A stretch of 64,000 nt of DNA from positions 1,612,001 through 1,676,000 of the forward strand of contig NZ_CP177239.1 in the NCBI RefSeq assembly GCF_046773475.1, given 5' to 3'. The notes beneath the pieces were generated by a model. That model saw only the letters and a program-made list of their open reading frames with translations, did no database searches and had not been told where the DNA came from. Source of the DNA: Nitratireductor aquimarinus. Its GTDB lineage: Bacteria > Pseudomonadota > Alphaproteobacteria > Rhizobiales > Rhizobiaceae. Made by a program: the position numbers and the translations under genes. Positions within the stretch are counted from its first letter, which is position 1; every line of letters starts with the position of its first letter. Below, in pieces: positions 8,526 through 16,088 of the stretch.

Positions 8526-9593
8526 CTACCGGGCATTCCTCCCAAGCAGCGCAAAGGTGAAGATCAGAGCGATGACGAGCACCGCGCCCTTGACGAAATC
8601 CTGCGTGTAATACGGCACGTTCATCATGGTGAGCCCCTGCAGGAGCACGCCCACGAACAGCGCCCCGATGGCCGTGCCGAACGCATTCGGCTTGGCTGCA
8701 CCCAGCACCGCAAAACCGATCAGCGCCGCCGCCACCGCATCCAGAAGCAGATTGTTGCCCGATGCGATGTCGCCGCGCCCAAGGCGCGCGGCCAGAAGAA
8801 TGCCGCCGATGGAGGCGAAGACGCCCGAGATCACATAGGCCCAGATGCGGTAGGCCTTGACCGGCGCGCCGGCAAACTCCGCAGCGCGCGCATTCGATCC
8901 CACCGCATACATCATGCGGCCAAACCGCGTGTATTCGAGGAAGAACCAGATCAGGATCGCCAGCACGATCAGCACCACCACCGAGGCCGGCACGAGGTTC
9001 TCCATGAAGAGATCGAACCGGTGCCGCCCGAGCGCCAGAAAGGCCTGGCTGAACGTGCCCTCGGCGGTCGAGCCGTCGGGCAGCGTCATGCCGGTTGCGA
9101 TGGAGCGCCCTTCGGTCGGAATGCGCTGCAGACCGATCAGCAGGAACATCATGCCGAGCGTCGCCAGAAGATCGGGCACGCGCATATAGCAGATGATCAA
9201 ACCGTTGATCAGCCCGACCAGCGCGCCGATGGCAAGACACACCAGAACCGCCACCAGTGCGTTCTGCTCCAGCACCACCATCACATAGGCCGCCGCCATC
9301 ATGGAGCTTGTGGCGATGGAGCCGATGGAAAGGTCGAAACCGCCCACCACCAGCGTCGCCGTCACGCCGAGCGCCAGAATGCCGGTGATCGAAACGGATT
9401 GCAGGATGAAGACCGCCGCCTGCGGCGAGGTGAAGCCGCGCGTCGCAAGCGAGAAGAAAATGATCAGCCCCACAAGCAGGCTCAAAAAGCCATAGCGGAT
9501 TGCCAGCTCGCGCAGCGAGCGGCCGTCTTTCGGCTGCGCCAGCGCCTCAGCCGGGGTTTCAACCGGGGTCTTGTCCGCCGTACGGCTGTCCAT
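8526..9593 (-). CDS. Sugar ABC transporter permease (RbsC-like)
   Basis: 355-residue inner-membrane permease with eight to ten hydrophobic segments and a hydrophilic N-terminal extension of about 30 residues. Ribose-type permease landmarks are GGFDLSIGSIATSSMM, VPDLLATLGMMFLL and GRMMYAVGSNARAAEFAGAPV, the last being the cytoplasmic loop that contacts the ATPase. It starts 3 bp after the ATPase stop and is followed 40 bp later by the binding-protein gene, so the order is ATPase-permease-binding protein. A single permease gene implies a homodimer. Confidence 0.9.
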   Translation of the reverse strand: MDSRTADKTPVETPAEALAQPKDGRSLRELAIRYGFLSLLVGLIIFFSLATRGFTSPQAAVFILQSVSITGILALGVTATLVVGGFDLSIGSIATSSMMAAAYVMVVLEQNALVAVLVCLAIGALVGLINGLIICYMRVPDLLATLGMMFLLIGLQRIPTEGRSIATGMTLPDGSTAEGTFSQAFLALGRHRFDLFMENLVPASVVVLIVLAILIWFFLEYTRFGRMMYAVGSNARAAEFAGAPVKAYRIWAYVISGVFASIGGILLAARLGRGDIASGNNLLLDAVAAALIGFAVLGAAKPNAFGTAIGALFVGVLLQGLTMMNVPYYTQDFVKGAVLVIALIFTFALLGRNAR

Positions 9594-9596
9594 TCT

Positions 9597-11114
9597 CTAA
9601 ACGCTCCCTGCGGGTTCCAGACGCTGGCCGGCAACTTCGGCCAGCAGTCGGTCCATATCCACGTCGGCATTGCGATGCTCGCCGACAATCGTGTTTTCGG
9701 ACATGACGAGGATACGGTCCGCCGTCTCCAGCGCCTCGTCCAGTTCGGTCAGAAAGACCAGTGTTGCGCGGTCGCGGGCGCTTTCGCGCAGCTTGGCCGC
9801 AATGTCATGGCGCGCGGCAATGTCGACGCCCTGAAACGGCTCGTCCAGGATCAGAAGCCGCGAGGGCTGTGTCAGCCAGCGCGCCACCGTCACCTTCTGC
9901 TGGTTGCCGCCCGAAAGGGTCGCAAGATCGTCGCGCTCGGAGCGGCACACGATCTTGAGGTCCGCAATCTGCTCGCGCGCGGTCTGCCGTTCGGCCCGCC
10001 GCCGCGTCACGCTCATGTTCGAGAAGCGCGGCAGAAACGGCAGGCTCATATTCTCGTAGATGTTGAATTCCGGCACGATGCCCGTGGAGGCGCGGTCCTT
10101 GGCGACAAGAAACACGCCGTCCCTGATCGCGCTGGCCGGCGTTCTGGGCGCATAGGCCCGGCCATCGAGCTGCATGGAGCCGGCAAGCGGTACATGAATG
10201 CCGAACAGCGTTTCGGCAAGCCGCGTCTTGCCGACGCCCACAAGCCCCGTTACCGCCACCACCTCGCCCGCGCCCAGTTCCATGGAAAGCGGCTTTGCGC
10301 CCGGTGCGATGCGCAGATCGCGGACCGAGAAAACCGGCGCCCCGGCAGCGCGCGCATCAATGCTGTGCAGGCCCAGATTCTGGCCCAGCATCGCATTGAC
10401 CGCGCCCTCATAGTCGAGCGGCTTTTCATCGAACTGCCCGACAATGGCCCCGTCGCGCAGGCTGACAATCCGGTCGGCCAGACGCCGGATATCCGACATG
10501 CGGTGTGAAATGTAGAGAATGGCGACGCCGCGCGCCCTGAGTCGGTCGATCAGCGCAAAGAGCCGTTCTGCCTCATTGCTTGAAAGCGAAGAGGTGGGCT
10601 CGTCGAGGATCATCACCTGCGGTTCATGCGCCATGGCGCGCGCAATGGCCACCATCTGGCGGTCGGCGAGCGGCAGGTCGGTCACCTCGGCGCTGAGGTC
10701 GATCCCGAGCCCCATGCGATCGGCCACCTCACGCGCTTCGCGCCGCACCTTTCGCGGGTTGAAGAAGAAGCCGCTGCCCGCGCCATTCAACCGGTCGAGC
10801 ACCAGATTGCTGGCCACGTCGAGCGCACCCACCACACCGTCATTGATGTTTTGATGCACCGTCACCACGCCGGCGCGCATCGCTTCTGCCGGGGTGGCAG
10901 GAGAGAAGGGCCTGTCGCCCAGCATCATCACGCCACGGTCGGCGCGGTGAACGCCGCTCATGACCTTCACGAGCGTCGACTTGCCGGCACCGTTGGCGCC
11001 CATCAGAACCGTTACCTCGCCGGCGCGCAGGTCGAGCCCCACTCCACGCAACACGGCGTTGGGTCCGAACGCCTTGGTCAGGCCGGCTATGCGAAAAATC
11101 GCGGTGTCGCCCAT
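9597..11114 (-). CDS. Sugar ABC transporter ATPase, duplicated domain (RbsA/MglA-like)
   Basis: 505-residue protein with two ABC domains in tandem. Domain 1 has Walker A GANGAGKST (about residue 38), a weak signature LPLADRQMVAIARAM and Walker B VMILDEPTSSLS. Domain 2 has a modified Walker A GLVGVGKTR, the canonical signature LSGGNQQKV and Walker B LLILDEPFQGVD. This asymmetry is normal for ribose-type ATPases. ATG 11114 has GGGAGGAG just upstream. It is the first gene of the importer operon, divergent from mtnK across a region holding a strong palindrome. Confidence 0.92.
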   Translation of the reverse strand: MGDTAIFRIAGLTKAFGPNAVLRGVGLDLRAGEVTVLMGANGAGKSTLVKVMSGVHRADRGVMMLGDRPFSPATPAEAMRAGVVTVHQNINDGVVGALDVASNLVLDRLNGAGSGFFFNPRKVRREAREVADRMGLGIDLSAEVTDLPLADRQMVAIARAMAHEPQVMILDEPTSSLSSNEAERLFALIDRLRARGVAILYISHRMSDIRRLADRIVSLRDGAIVGQFDEKPLDYEGAVNAMLGQNLGLHSIDARAAGAPVFSVRDLRIAPGAKPLSMELGAGEVVAVTGLVGVGKTRLAETLFGIHVPLAGSMQLDGRAYAPRTPASAIRDGVFLVAKDRASTGIVPEFNIYENMSLPFLPRFSNMSVTRRRAERQTAREQIADLKIVCRSERDDLATLSGGNQQKVTVARWLTQPSRLLILDEPFQGVDIAARHDIAAKLRESARDRATLVFLTELDEALETADRILVMSENTIVGEHRNADVDMDRLLAEVAGQRLEPAGSV

Positions 11115-11150
11115 GCTCTCCTCCCAAGGTGACGCTAACAGGTAACAAGC

Positions 11151-11173
11151 ATTTGTCAACATGATTGACAAAT
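11151..11173. promoter_or_regulatory. Palindromic operator between ABC operon and mtnKA
   Basis: Perfect nine-base arms ATTTGTCAA/TTGACAAAT around a 5-nt spacer, 37 bp upstream of the ATPase start and in the shared divergent region with mtnK. It contains the half-sites also seen before the SorC-regulator gene at 3253-3268. It probably lets that regulator control both divergent transcripts. Confidence 0.6.
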
Positions 11174-11230
11174 GACAGAGCCTTGGTAGCGTGACGTCAG
11201 AACCGGTGGTGCAAACATGAAGACCATCGC

Positions 11231-11280
11231 CCTTCTCGCCCGCGTGCGGGAGAAGGCGCTGGCGGGCGGATGAGGAGCGA
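11231..11280 (+). repeat. Dispersed palindromic repeat element
   Basis: About 50 bp related to the elements at 6601-6650 and 7134-7183: a CCTTCTC(G/C)CC hairpin with GGGAGAAGG, then GGCGGGCGGATGAGG. It lies in the 5' untranslated region of mtnK, upstream of the ribosome site. Repeats of this type are common between genes in rhizobial genomes. Confidence 0.65.
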
Positions 11281-11326
11281 ACGCCATGATTTGCGCGCAC
11301 CGGCGCGAACGGGAGGAGACAGAGAC

Positions 11327-12592
11327 ATGAAAGAGAACGCCTTTGAGGCCCTGACGGTGGAAACCCTGCCGGCGCGCCTGGGCAGCATCCCGGAAATCGC
11401 CGACCGGCTTGGCGGTGCGCCCACGGACTGGGAGGTCCGCGAGGTGGGCGACGGAAATCTCAATCTCGTCTTCATCGTCGAGGGCGGCAGCGAAACGCTC
11501 ATCATCAAGCAAGCGCTTCCCTATGTGCGGCTCGTCGGCGACAGCTGGCCCCTGCCGCTGAAACGCTCCTTCTTCGAATATCACGCGCTCACCCGCCAGG
11601 AGCAGCGCGCGCCCGGCACCGTGCCCGCCATCCATTATTTCGATGAGACGCAGGCGCTGATCGCCATGGAGTTCCTGTCGCCGCACATCATCCTGCGCCG
11701 CGCCCTCATCGAAGGCCAGGAGCTGCCGAAGATCGGCCGGGATCTCGGCCTGTTCATGGCCCGCACCCTGTTCCGCGGCTCCGACCTTTCCATGAAGGCA
11801 TCGGAACGCAAGGCCGACCTCGCGCTCTTCTCCGACAATGTCGAACTCTGCGACATCACCGAAAACCTCGTTTTCTCCGATCCCTATTTCGAAGCGCCGA
11901 TGAACCGGCACACGCCGGGTCTCGACGCGGTGGTGAAAGAGCTTCGCGCCGACCGCGACCTGAAAGTCGAGGCCCAGCGCATGAAGCACGCCTTCGCCTC
12001 GCGGGCGGAGACCATGGTGCATGGCGACCTGCATTCCGGCTCCGTCATGGTGACACCCGACGACACGCGCATCATCGATCCGGAATTCGCCTTTTACGGT
12101 CCCATGGCCTTCGACGTGGGCATGCTGATCGCCAATTACTGGATGGCCTATTTCTCGCAGCGCGGGCACGAGCAGAATGGCAGCCGCGCCTCCATGCGCG
12201 CCTATCTCCTGCGCGTCATCGACGAGACATGGAACACGTTCCGCGACGAGTTCGCCCATCTCTGGCGCACGGAACGCGGCGGCATGCTTTATCAGGCCGC
12301 CCTCTATGAAGATCAGGAGGATGGGCTCGCCGCCGAACAGGCGCTCAACCATGTCATCCACGATCTGTGGACCGACATGCTGGGCTTTGCCGGCATCGAG
12401 ATGCACCGCCGCATTCTGGGCCTTGCCCACAATGCCGATTTCGAGGACATCGCCGACGAAGATCTGCGCGCCTCCTGCGAGACGGCAGCGCTCAAATTCG
12501 GCCGGCACATCGTCGTCAACCGCAACAGAATTCAATCGCTGGCCGAACTTGATCGGCTGGCCGAGGCACTGGACCAGGGGAAACTGTCATGA
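11327..12592 (+). CDS. mtnK: S-methyl-5-thioribose kinase
   Basis: 421-residue kinase of the MtnK/aminoglycoside-phosphotransferase fold. It phosphorylates 5-methylthioribose at C1 with ATP in methionine salvage, and family members can also take 5-deoxyribose. Visible landmarks are VGDGNLNLVFIV (nucleotide loop), LIIKQALPYVR, the catalytic loop HGDLHSGSVM from His232 and the DPEFAFYGPMAFDVG metal-binding stretch. Length is normal. ATG 11327 follows GGGAGGAG by eight bases. Its stop overlaps the mtnA start by ATGA, so the two are coupled. Confidence 0.95.
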   Translation: MKENAFEALTVETLPARLGSIPEIADRLGGAPTDWEVREVGDGNLNLVFIVEGGSETLIIKQALPYVRLVGDSWPLPLKRSFFEYHALTRQEQRAPGTVPAIHYFDETQALIAMEFLSPHIILRRALIEGQELPKIGRDLGLFMARTLFRGSDLSMKASERKADLALFSDNVELCDITENLVFSDPYFEAPMNRHTPGLDAVVKELRADRDLKVEAQRMKHAFASRAETMVHGDLHSGSVMVTPDDTRIIDPEFAFYGPMAFDVGMLIANYWMAYFSQRGHEQNGSRASMRAYLLRVIDETWNTFRDEFAHLWRTERGGMLYQAALYEDQEDGLAAEQALNHVIHDLWTDMLGFAGIEMHRRILGLAHNADFEDIADEDLRASCETAALKFGRHIVVNRNRIQSLAELDRLAEALDQGKLS

Positions 12593-13698
12593 AGGTCGCA
12601 GACAAGCACTACCGCACCATCTGGGTGAACGAGGATGGCTGGTCCGTCGACCTCATCGACCAGCGCTGGCTGCCCCATGAGCTGCGCGTGGAAACCGTCA
12701 GCACCGTTGACGGCATCGCCACCGCGATCCGCGACATGTGGGTGCGCGGCGCACCACTGATCGGCGTCACCGCCGCCTATGGCGTCGCCCTGCGCATGCG
12801 CGAGGACGCATCCGACGCGGCCCTTGATGCGGTCTGGGAAACGCTGCACGAAACGCGGCCCACGGCCATCAACCTGCGCTGGGCGCTGGACGAGATGCGC
12901 GGCCTTCTGGGCAAACTGCCCGAGAGCGAACGCGCTGAAGCCGCCTACAAACGCGCAGCCGAGATCGCCAACGAGGACGTCGAGCTCAACCGCAGCATCG
13001 GCCGCCACGGGCTCGAAATCATTCGCGAAATCGCCGCGCGCAAGAAGCCCGGCGAAACGGTCAACATCCTCACCCACTGCAATGCCGGCTGGCTCGCCAC
13101 CGTCGATTTCGGCACCGCCACCTCGCCCATCTACCACGCGGTGGAAGAAGGCATTCCGGTGCATGTCTATGTGGACGAAACACGCCCGCGCAATCAGGGC
13201 GCACAGCTCACCGCCTGGGAGATGGCCGGCCACGGCGTTCCGCACACGCTGGTGGTGGACAATGCCGGCGGACATCTGATGCAGCATGGCATGGTCGACA
13301 TGGTGATCGTCGGCACCGACCGCACCACCGCCGATGGCGATGTTTGCAACAAGATCGGCACTTATCTGAAGGCGCTGGCGGCAAGCGACAATGGCGTCCC
13401 CTTCTATGTCGCGCTGCCCTCGCCCACCATCGACTGGACCGTGCGCGACGGGGTGAAGGAGATCCCCATCGAGGAACGCTCGGGCGACGAAGTCTCGCTT
13501 GTCTGGGGCAAGGACGAGAGCGGCCAGGTGCGCCAGGTGCGCATTTCGCCGGACGCGACGCCCGCCGGCAACCCGGCCTTCGACGTGACGCCGGCGCGGC
13601 TTGTCAGCGGCCTGATAACCGAGCGCGGCATTGCCGACGCCTCACCCGAAGGGCTCGCCAAACTCTTCCCTGAACGGGCGAATGCAGACGCTGCGTGA
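12589..13698 (+). CDS. mtnA: Methylthioribose-1-phosphate isomerase
   Basis: 369-residue isomerase converting 5-methylthioribose-1-phosphate to 5-methylthioribulose-1-phosphate. Catalytic residues are visible: Cys164 in HCNAGWLAT and Asp244 in VGTDRTTADGD. Other family marks are MWVRGAPLIGVTAAYG, RPTAINLRWALDEM, DETRPRNQGAQLTAWE and NKIGTYLKALAA. The start overlaps the mtnK stop. No mtnB, mtnC or mtnD gene follows, so the classical route back to methionine is not encoded here; the product is more likely handed to the aldolase fusion at 4341. Confidence 0.96.
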   Translation: MKVADKHYRTIWVNEDGWSVDLIDQRWLPHELRVETVSTVDGIATAIRDMWVRGAPLIGVTAAYGVALRMREDASDAALDAVWETLHETRPTAINLRWALDEMRGLLGKLPESERAEAAYKRAAEIANEDVELNRSIGRHGLEIIREIAARKKPGETVNILTHCNAGWLATVDFGTATSPIYHAVEEGIPVHVYVDETRPRNQGAQLTAWEMAGHGVPHTLVVDNAGGHLMQHGMVDMVIVGTDRTTADGDVCNKIGTYLKALAASDNGVPFYVALPSPTIDWTVRDGVKEIPIEERSGDEVSLVWGKDESGQVRQVRISPDATPAGNPAFDVTPARLVSGLITERGIADASPEGLAKLFPERANADAA

Positions 13699-13704
13699 AT
13701 TTCA

Positions 13705-13753
13705 GAAAACGATTCAGAAATGGCCTGAAATGCGCTGATTTTGAATCGTTTTC
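13705..13753. repeat. 12-bp inverted repeat downstream of mtnA
   Basis: Perfect arms GAAAACGATTCA (13705-13716) and TGAATCGTTTTC (13742-13753) separated by 25 bp, starting 7 bp after the mtnA stop. It can form a hairpin but has no T-run, so it may be a weak terminator or mRNA stabiliser, or a dispersed repeat. Confidence 0.6.
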
Positions 13754-13776
13754 CGCCAAACCGGACCAAAACAAAC

Positions 13777-13801
13777 AAAAAGGCTGACCTCACGGTCAGC
13801 C
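13777..13801 (-). terminator. Terminator of the LuxR-type regulator gene
   Basis: Eight-base-pair stem GGCTGACC/GGTCAGCC with loop TCAC and five T on the minus strand, 31 bp beyond the regulator stop. Confidence 0.85.
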
Positions 13802-13832
13802 CCAGTCTGGCATCAAACGAGCGTACACTCCG

Positions 13833-14591
13833 TCAGGCCTGCATCTCGCGAATTTTGTAAGCGACCTCGGTTCTGTTGGTCGCGTTCAGCTTCTTCATGA
13901 TGTTGCGAATGTGCACCTTCACGGTGCTCTCGCAGAGCTGAAGTTCATAGGCGATGATCTTGTTTGCCTTGCCGCGCCGGAGCGCTTCCGCCACTTCGGC
14001 TTCGCGGGCAGTGAACAGATTGCCAAGCCCGACAACACGACTGCTGTTCGAGTTGATGACATCGCGCATGGCAAGCACACCGCTCGCCGGCACGAACACA
14101 CCGCCTGCCCGGGCCAGAAGGATCGCCTCGGCGGCGACATCGACCCCGACATTGCTCGGAATATAGCCTTTCGCGCCGGCTTCCAGCGCCTTGAGGATCT
14201 GTCCCAGATCATCCGTATCGGCGATCACGATCACCGGCTGTTCTTCGAATTCCTCGGCCAGGTCATGAATTTCCGCGCAGATCCCCTGTTCGGAAATCTT
14301 GCGGCTCCCGACAATCAGGAGAACGGCCTCGGGATGACGTCCTCCGGAGGCCTTGTGCCATTCTTCCGAAGAACCGACTGCAACAATTTCAAGAGAAGGA
14401 TTTTGAGTTTCCAGGCTGCGGGCCAGGCATTCCCGGTCCAGCACCCGGGGATCGATCAAAAGAACAAGTTCGCGATCAGCGTCCTTGTCCGCTGCGTCCC
14501 AGTCCTTTCGTGACGATGCCGCAAGTGCACCGCCGGACGCATTCATGATCCCATGTAAATCACTGCTATGTCCTACCTTTGCCTGTTCCAT
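13833..14591 (-). CDS. LuxR-type regulator with apparently inactive receiver domain
   Basis: 252-residue regulator. The C-terminal 60 residues are a LuxR/NarL helix-turn-helix: LFTAREAEVAEALRRGKANK, then IIAYELQLCESTVKVHIRNI and MKKLNATNRTEVAYKI. The N-terminal half resembles a receiver domain (LVLLIDPRVLDRECLARSL, later GAKGYIPSNV), but the place of the phosphorylated Asp reads PEAVLLIVGS, with no acidic residue. Phosphorylation control is therefore doubtful. ATG 14591 has GGAG nine bases upstream; the frame is open to 14783. It stands at the edge of the polysaccharide locus beside a Crp/Fnr gene, which suggests a regulator of exopolysaccharide or biofilm genes (inference). Confidence 0.8.
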   Translation of the reverse strand: MEQAKVGHSSDLHGIMNASGGALAASSRKDWDAADKDADRELVLLIDPRVLDRECLARSLETQNPSLEIVAVGSSEEWHKASGGRHPEAVLLIVGSRKISEQGICAEIHDLAEEFEEQPVIVIADTDDLGQILKALEAGAKGYIPSNVGVDVAAEAILLARAGGVFVPASGVLAMRDVINSNSSRVVGLGNLFTAREAEVAEALRRGKANKIIAYELQLCESTVKVHIRNIMKKLNATNRTEVAYKIREMQA

Positions 14592-14747
14592 TTCAAATGC
14601 TCCCCAACACTCACTCAAACCAAGCCCCAGTGACATCGGAAAAGCGCTATATTTATTGTTTGCACACCCCGCCCGCCCCGCCGATGAACTATCGGCAGAA
14701 TGAAACCTCCCCAAGAGGCTTCCATCAGGACTATCACTTGGAGATTT

Positions 14748-14818
14748 ATTATCCTCACAATTGGGGATAATTTGCATTAACATGGATCAATGCATTTAAA
14801 GAATCATTCAAAATGATT
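14748..14818. promoter_or_regulatory. Three stacked palindromes upstream of the LuxR-type gene
   Basis: Within 71 bp are ATTATCC-N10-GGATAAT (14748-14771), TGCATT-N10-AATGCA (14773-14794) and AATCATT-N3-AATGATT (14802-14818). The stretch is far more AT-rich than its surroundings. It could be a multi-site operator for the LuxR-type or Crp-type regulator; a related AATAAT-G-ATTATT palindrome lies at 16023-16035. The rest of 14592-15033 shows no gene. Confidence 0.4.
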
Positions 14819-15033
14819 ATACTTGCAGAATAGATACTTAAAGCTGCAATCAGATGATAAATTCGCGCAATTCGCGAATTTGGTTCTCTTCATTTCATAA
14901 CCACTGCGCTCCGCACAGGGCATATGGCGCATACATCTGAAGTCTAATACTGATTATATCAAATGCGCTTCGCATTGCGGCAATCACGATTATGGGAGCC
15001 GCGCGAATACCCCTTCCGTGAGTGCCCGAGGGG

Positions 15034-15789
15034 TCAATTATCCACAGGCGCGGCATCCGCATCGGAAAGAGCCAGATAGGCATCGTCGAAGCCGGTGGCC
15101 GTGATCAGGCCGGCGCGGTTCTGAAACGTCACCACCCCGCCCCGGAAGGAGACATACCCGCCCTCGCGCAATTTGCGCAGAACGCGATTGACGTGAACCA
15201 CCGAAAGGCCGAGCGCATCGCCCAGATCGACCTGGGTAAGCGGACAGGCGAAGGAACTGGCTCCCTGCCCCTCATAGAGGCCGACACGGAAGGACAGTTC
15301 GAGCAGAAGATGCGCAACCCGCTCGAATGCGCCACGGCGGCTGATATTCACGAAATGCTCGGCCGCACGGGCGTACCGCCGGGCCATTCCCTTGAGAACG
15401 AACTCGCGCACATGCCGGGGATAGCTGGAAAGGTTTTCGTAGATCGCACCGGGAAATTCGAACAGCGTCACCGATGTCAGCGCCCGCACTTCCTCACGCG
15501 ACCACTCGGTTGATCCCACGGTGATCACGTCACCGGTCAGCGAGAAATCGACCACGGTTCTGGAGCCGTCTTCCAGCTCCTTCCCGTTTGCCACCCAGCC
15601 CGAAACGACCAGAAGAACGGCGCGCTTTTGCCCATCCATGTCGGCAATCGTGTCGCCACTCGCGTAAAGACGCTTTCGCAGAGCCGAGCCGTTTGCCTTG
15701 CCAGCGCCCATTCCAAACAGGCCCCGCGCCGTCTCAGCCTCCAGGTAATGCAGTATTTCTCTATAATTATCGGAGCCCCGAGCCCGCAT
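15034..15789 (-). CDS. Crp/Fnr-family transcriptional regulator
   Basis: 251-residue regulator with an N-terminal cyclic-nucleotide-binding-like beta barrel (RLYASGDTIADMDGQKRAVL, VSGWVANGKELEDGSR, VVDFSLTGDVI), a long dimer helix and a C-terminal winged helix with the recognition segment TQVDLGDALGLSVVHVNRVL. No N-terminal cysteine cluster for an Fe-S centre is present, so it is not a classic FNR. ATG 15789 follows GGGGAAG closely; longer in-frame extension lacks a ribosome site. Placed between the LuxR-type gene and the polysaccharide genes on the same strand. Ligand unknown. Confidence 0.85.
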   Translation of the reverse strand: MRARGSDNYREILHYLEAETARGLFGMGAGKANGSALRKRLYASGDTIADMDGQKRAVLLVVSGWVANGKELEDGSRTVVDFSLTGDVITVGSTEWSREEVRALTSVTLFEFPGAIYENLSSYPRHVREFVLKGMARRYARAAEHFVNISRRGAFERVAHLLLELSFRVGLYEGQGASSFACPLTQVDLGDALGLSVVHVNRVLRKLREGGYVSFRGGVVTFQNRAGLITATGFDDAYLALSDADAAPVDN

Positions 15790-16088
15790 ACTTCCCCGCT
15801 CTTTGCGCCACTTCTGGCCACCAGGCTGACCGGTATGTCGACCAGAGGCAGTCATGTGGCTTCTAACCACGAACTAAACGCCCTGTTCGCAAACCCGGTT
15901 CCATAAAACTGCTTTCGCAGTCGCAGACCCCGCCCCACGATCAGGAGACACGCGGATAAGTCTCTAATTAACATGGTATTCTGCCCTAATCACAAATATG
16001 TCAGCCAGCCCCAATTTCACCGAATAATGATTATTTCTTCGATTGAGGGCCGGATTGACCAATTCGCACGCCGATTTACAGCGAAGCA
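15790..16088. other. Intergenic region, no gene seen
   Basis: 299 bp between the Crp-type gene and the 3' end of the pyruvyl-transferase gene. It is AT-rich near 15955-16040 and contains the palindrome AATAATGATTATT at 16023-16035, which resembles half of the site at 14802-14818. It must hold the Crp-gene promoter. Confidence 0.4.

Noticed and set aside
8376..10508. A 710-codon plus-strand frame across the ABC permease and ATPase genes
   Set aside because: It is antisense to two clear ABC transporter genes and has a low-complexity, Arg/His/Gln-rich translation.
11115..11326. SAM or other riboswitch in the mtnK leader
   Set aside because: The leader is explained by a palindromic operator and a dispersed repeat; I could not find a conserved aptamer core.
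14592..14783. 64-residue N-terminal extension of the LuxR-type regulator
   Set aside because: The stretch lies in palindrome-rich AT-rich DNA and is not receiver-like; ATG 14591 has a ribosome site at good spacing.
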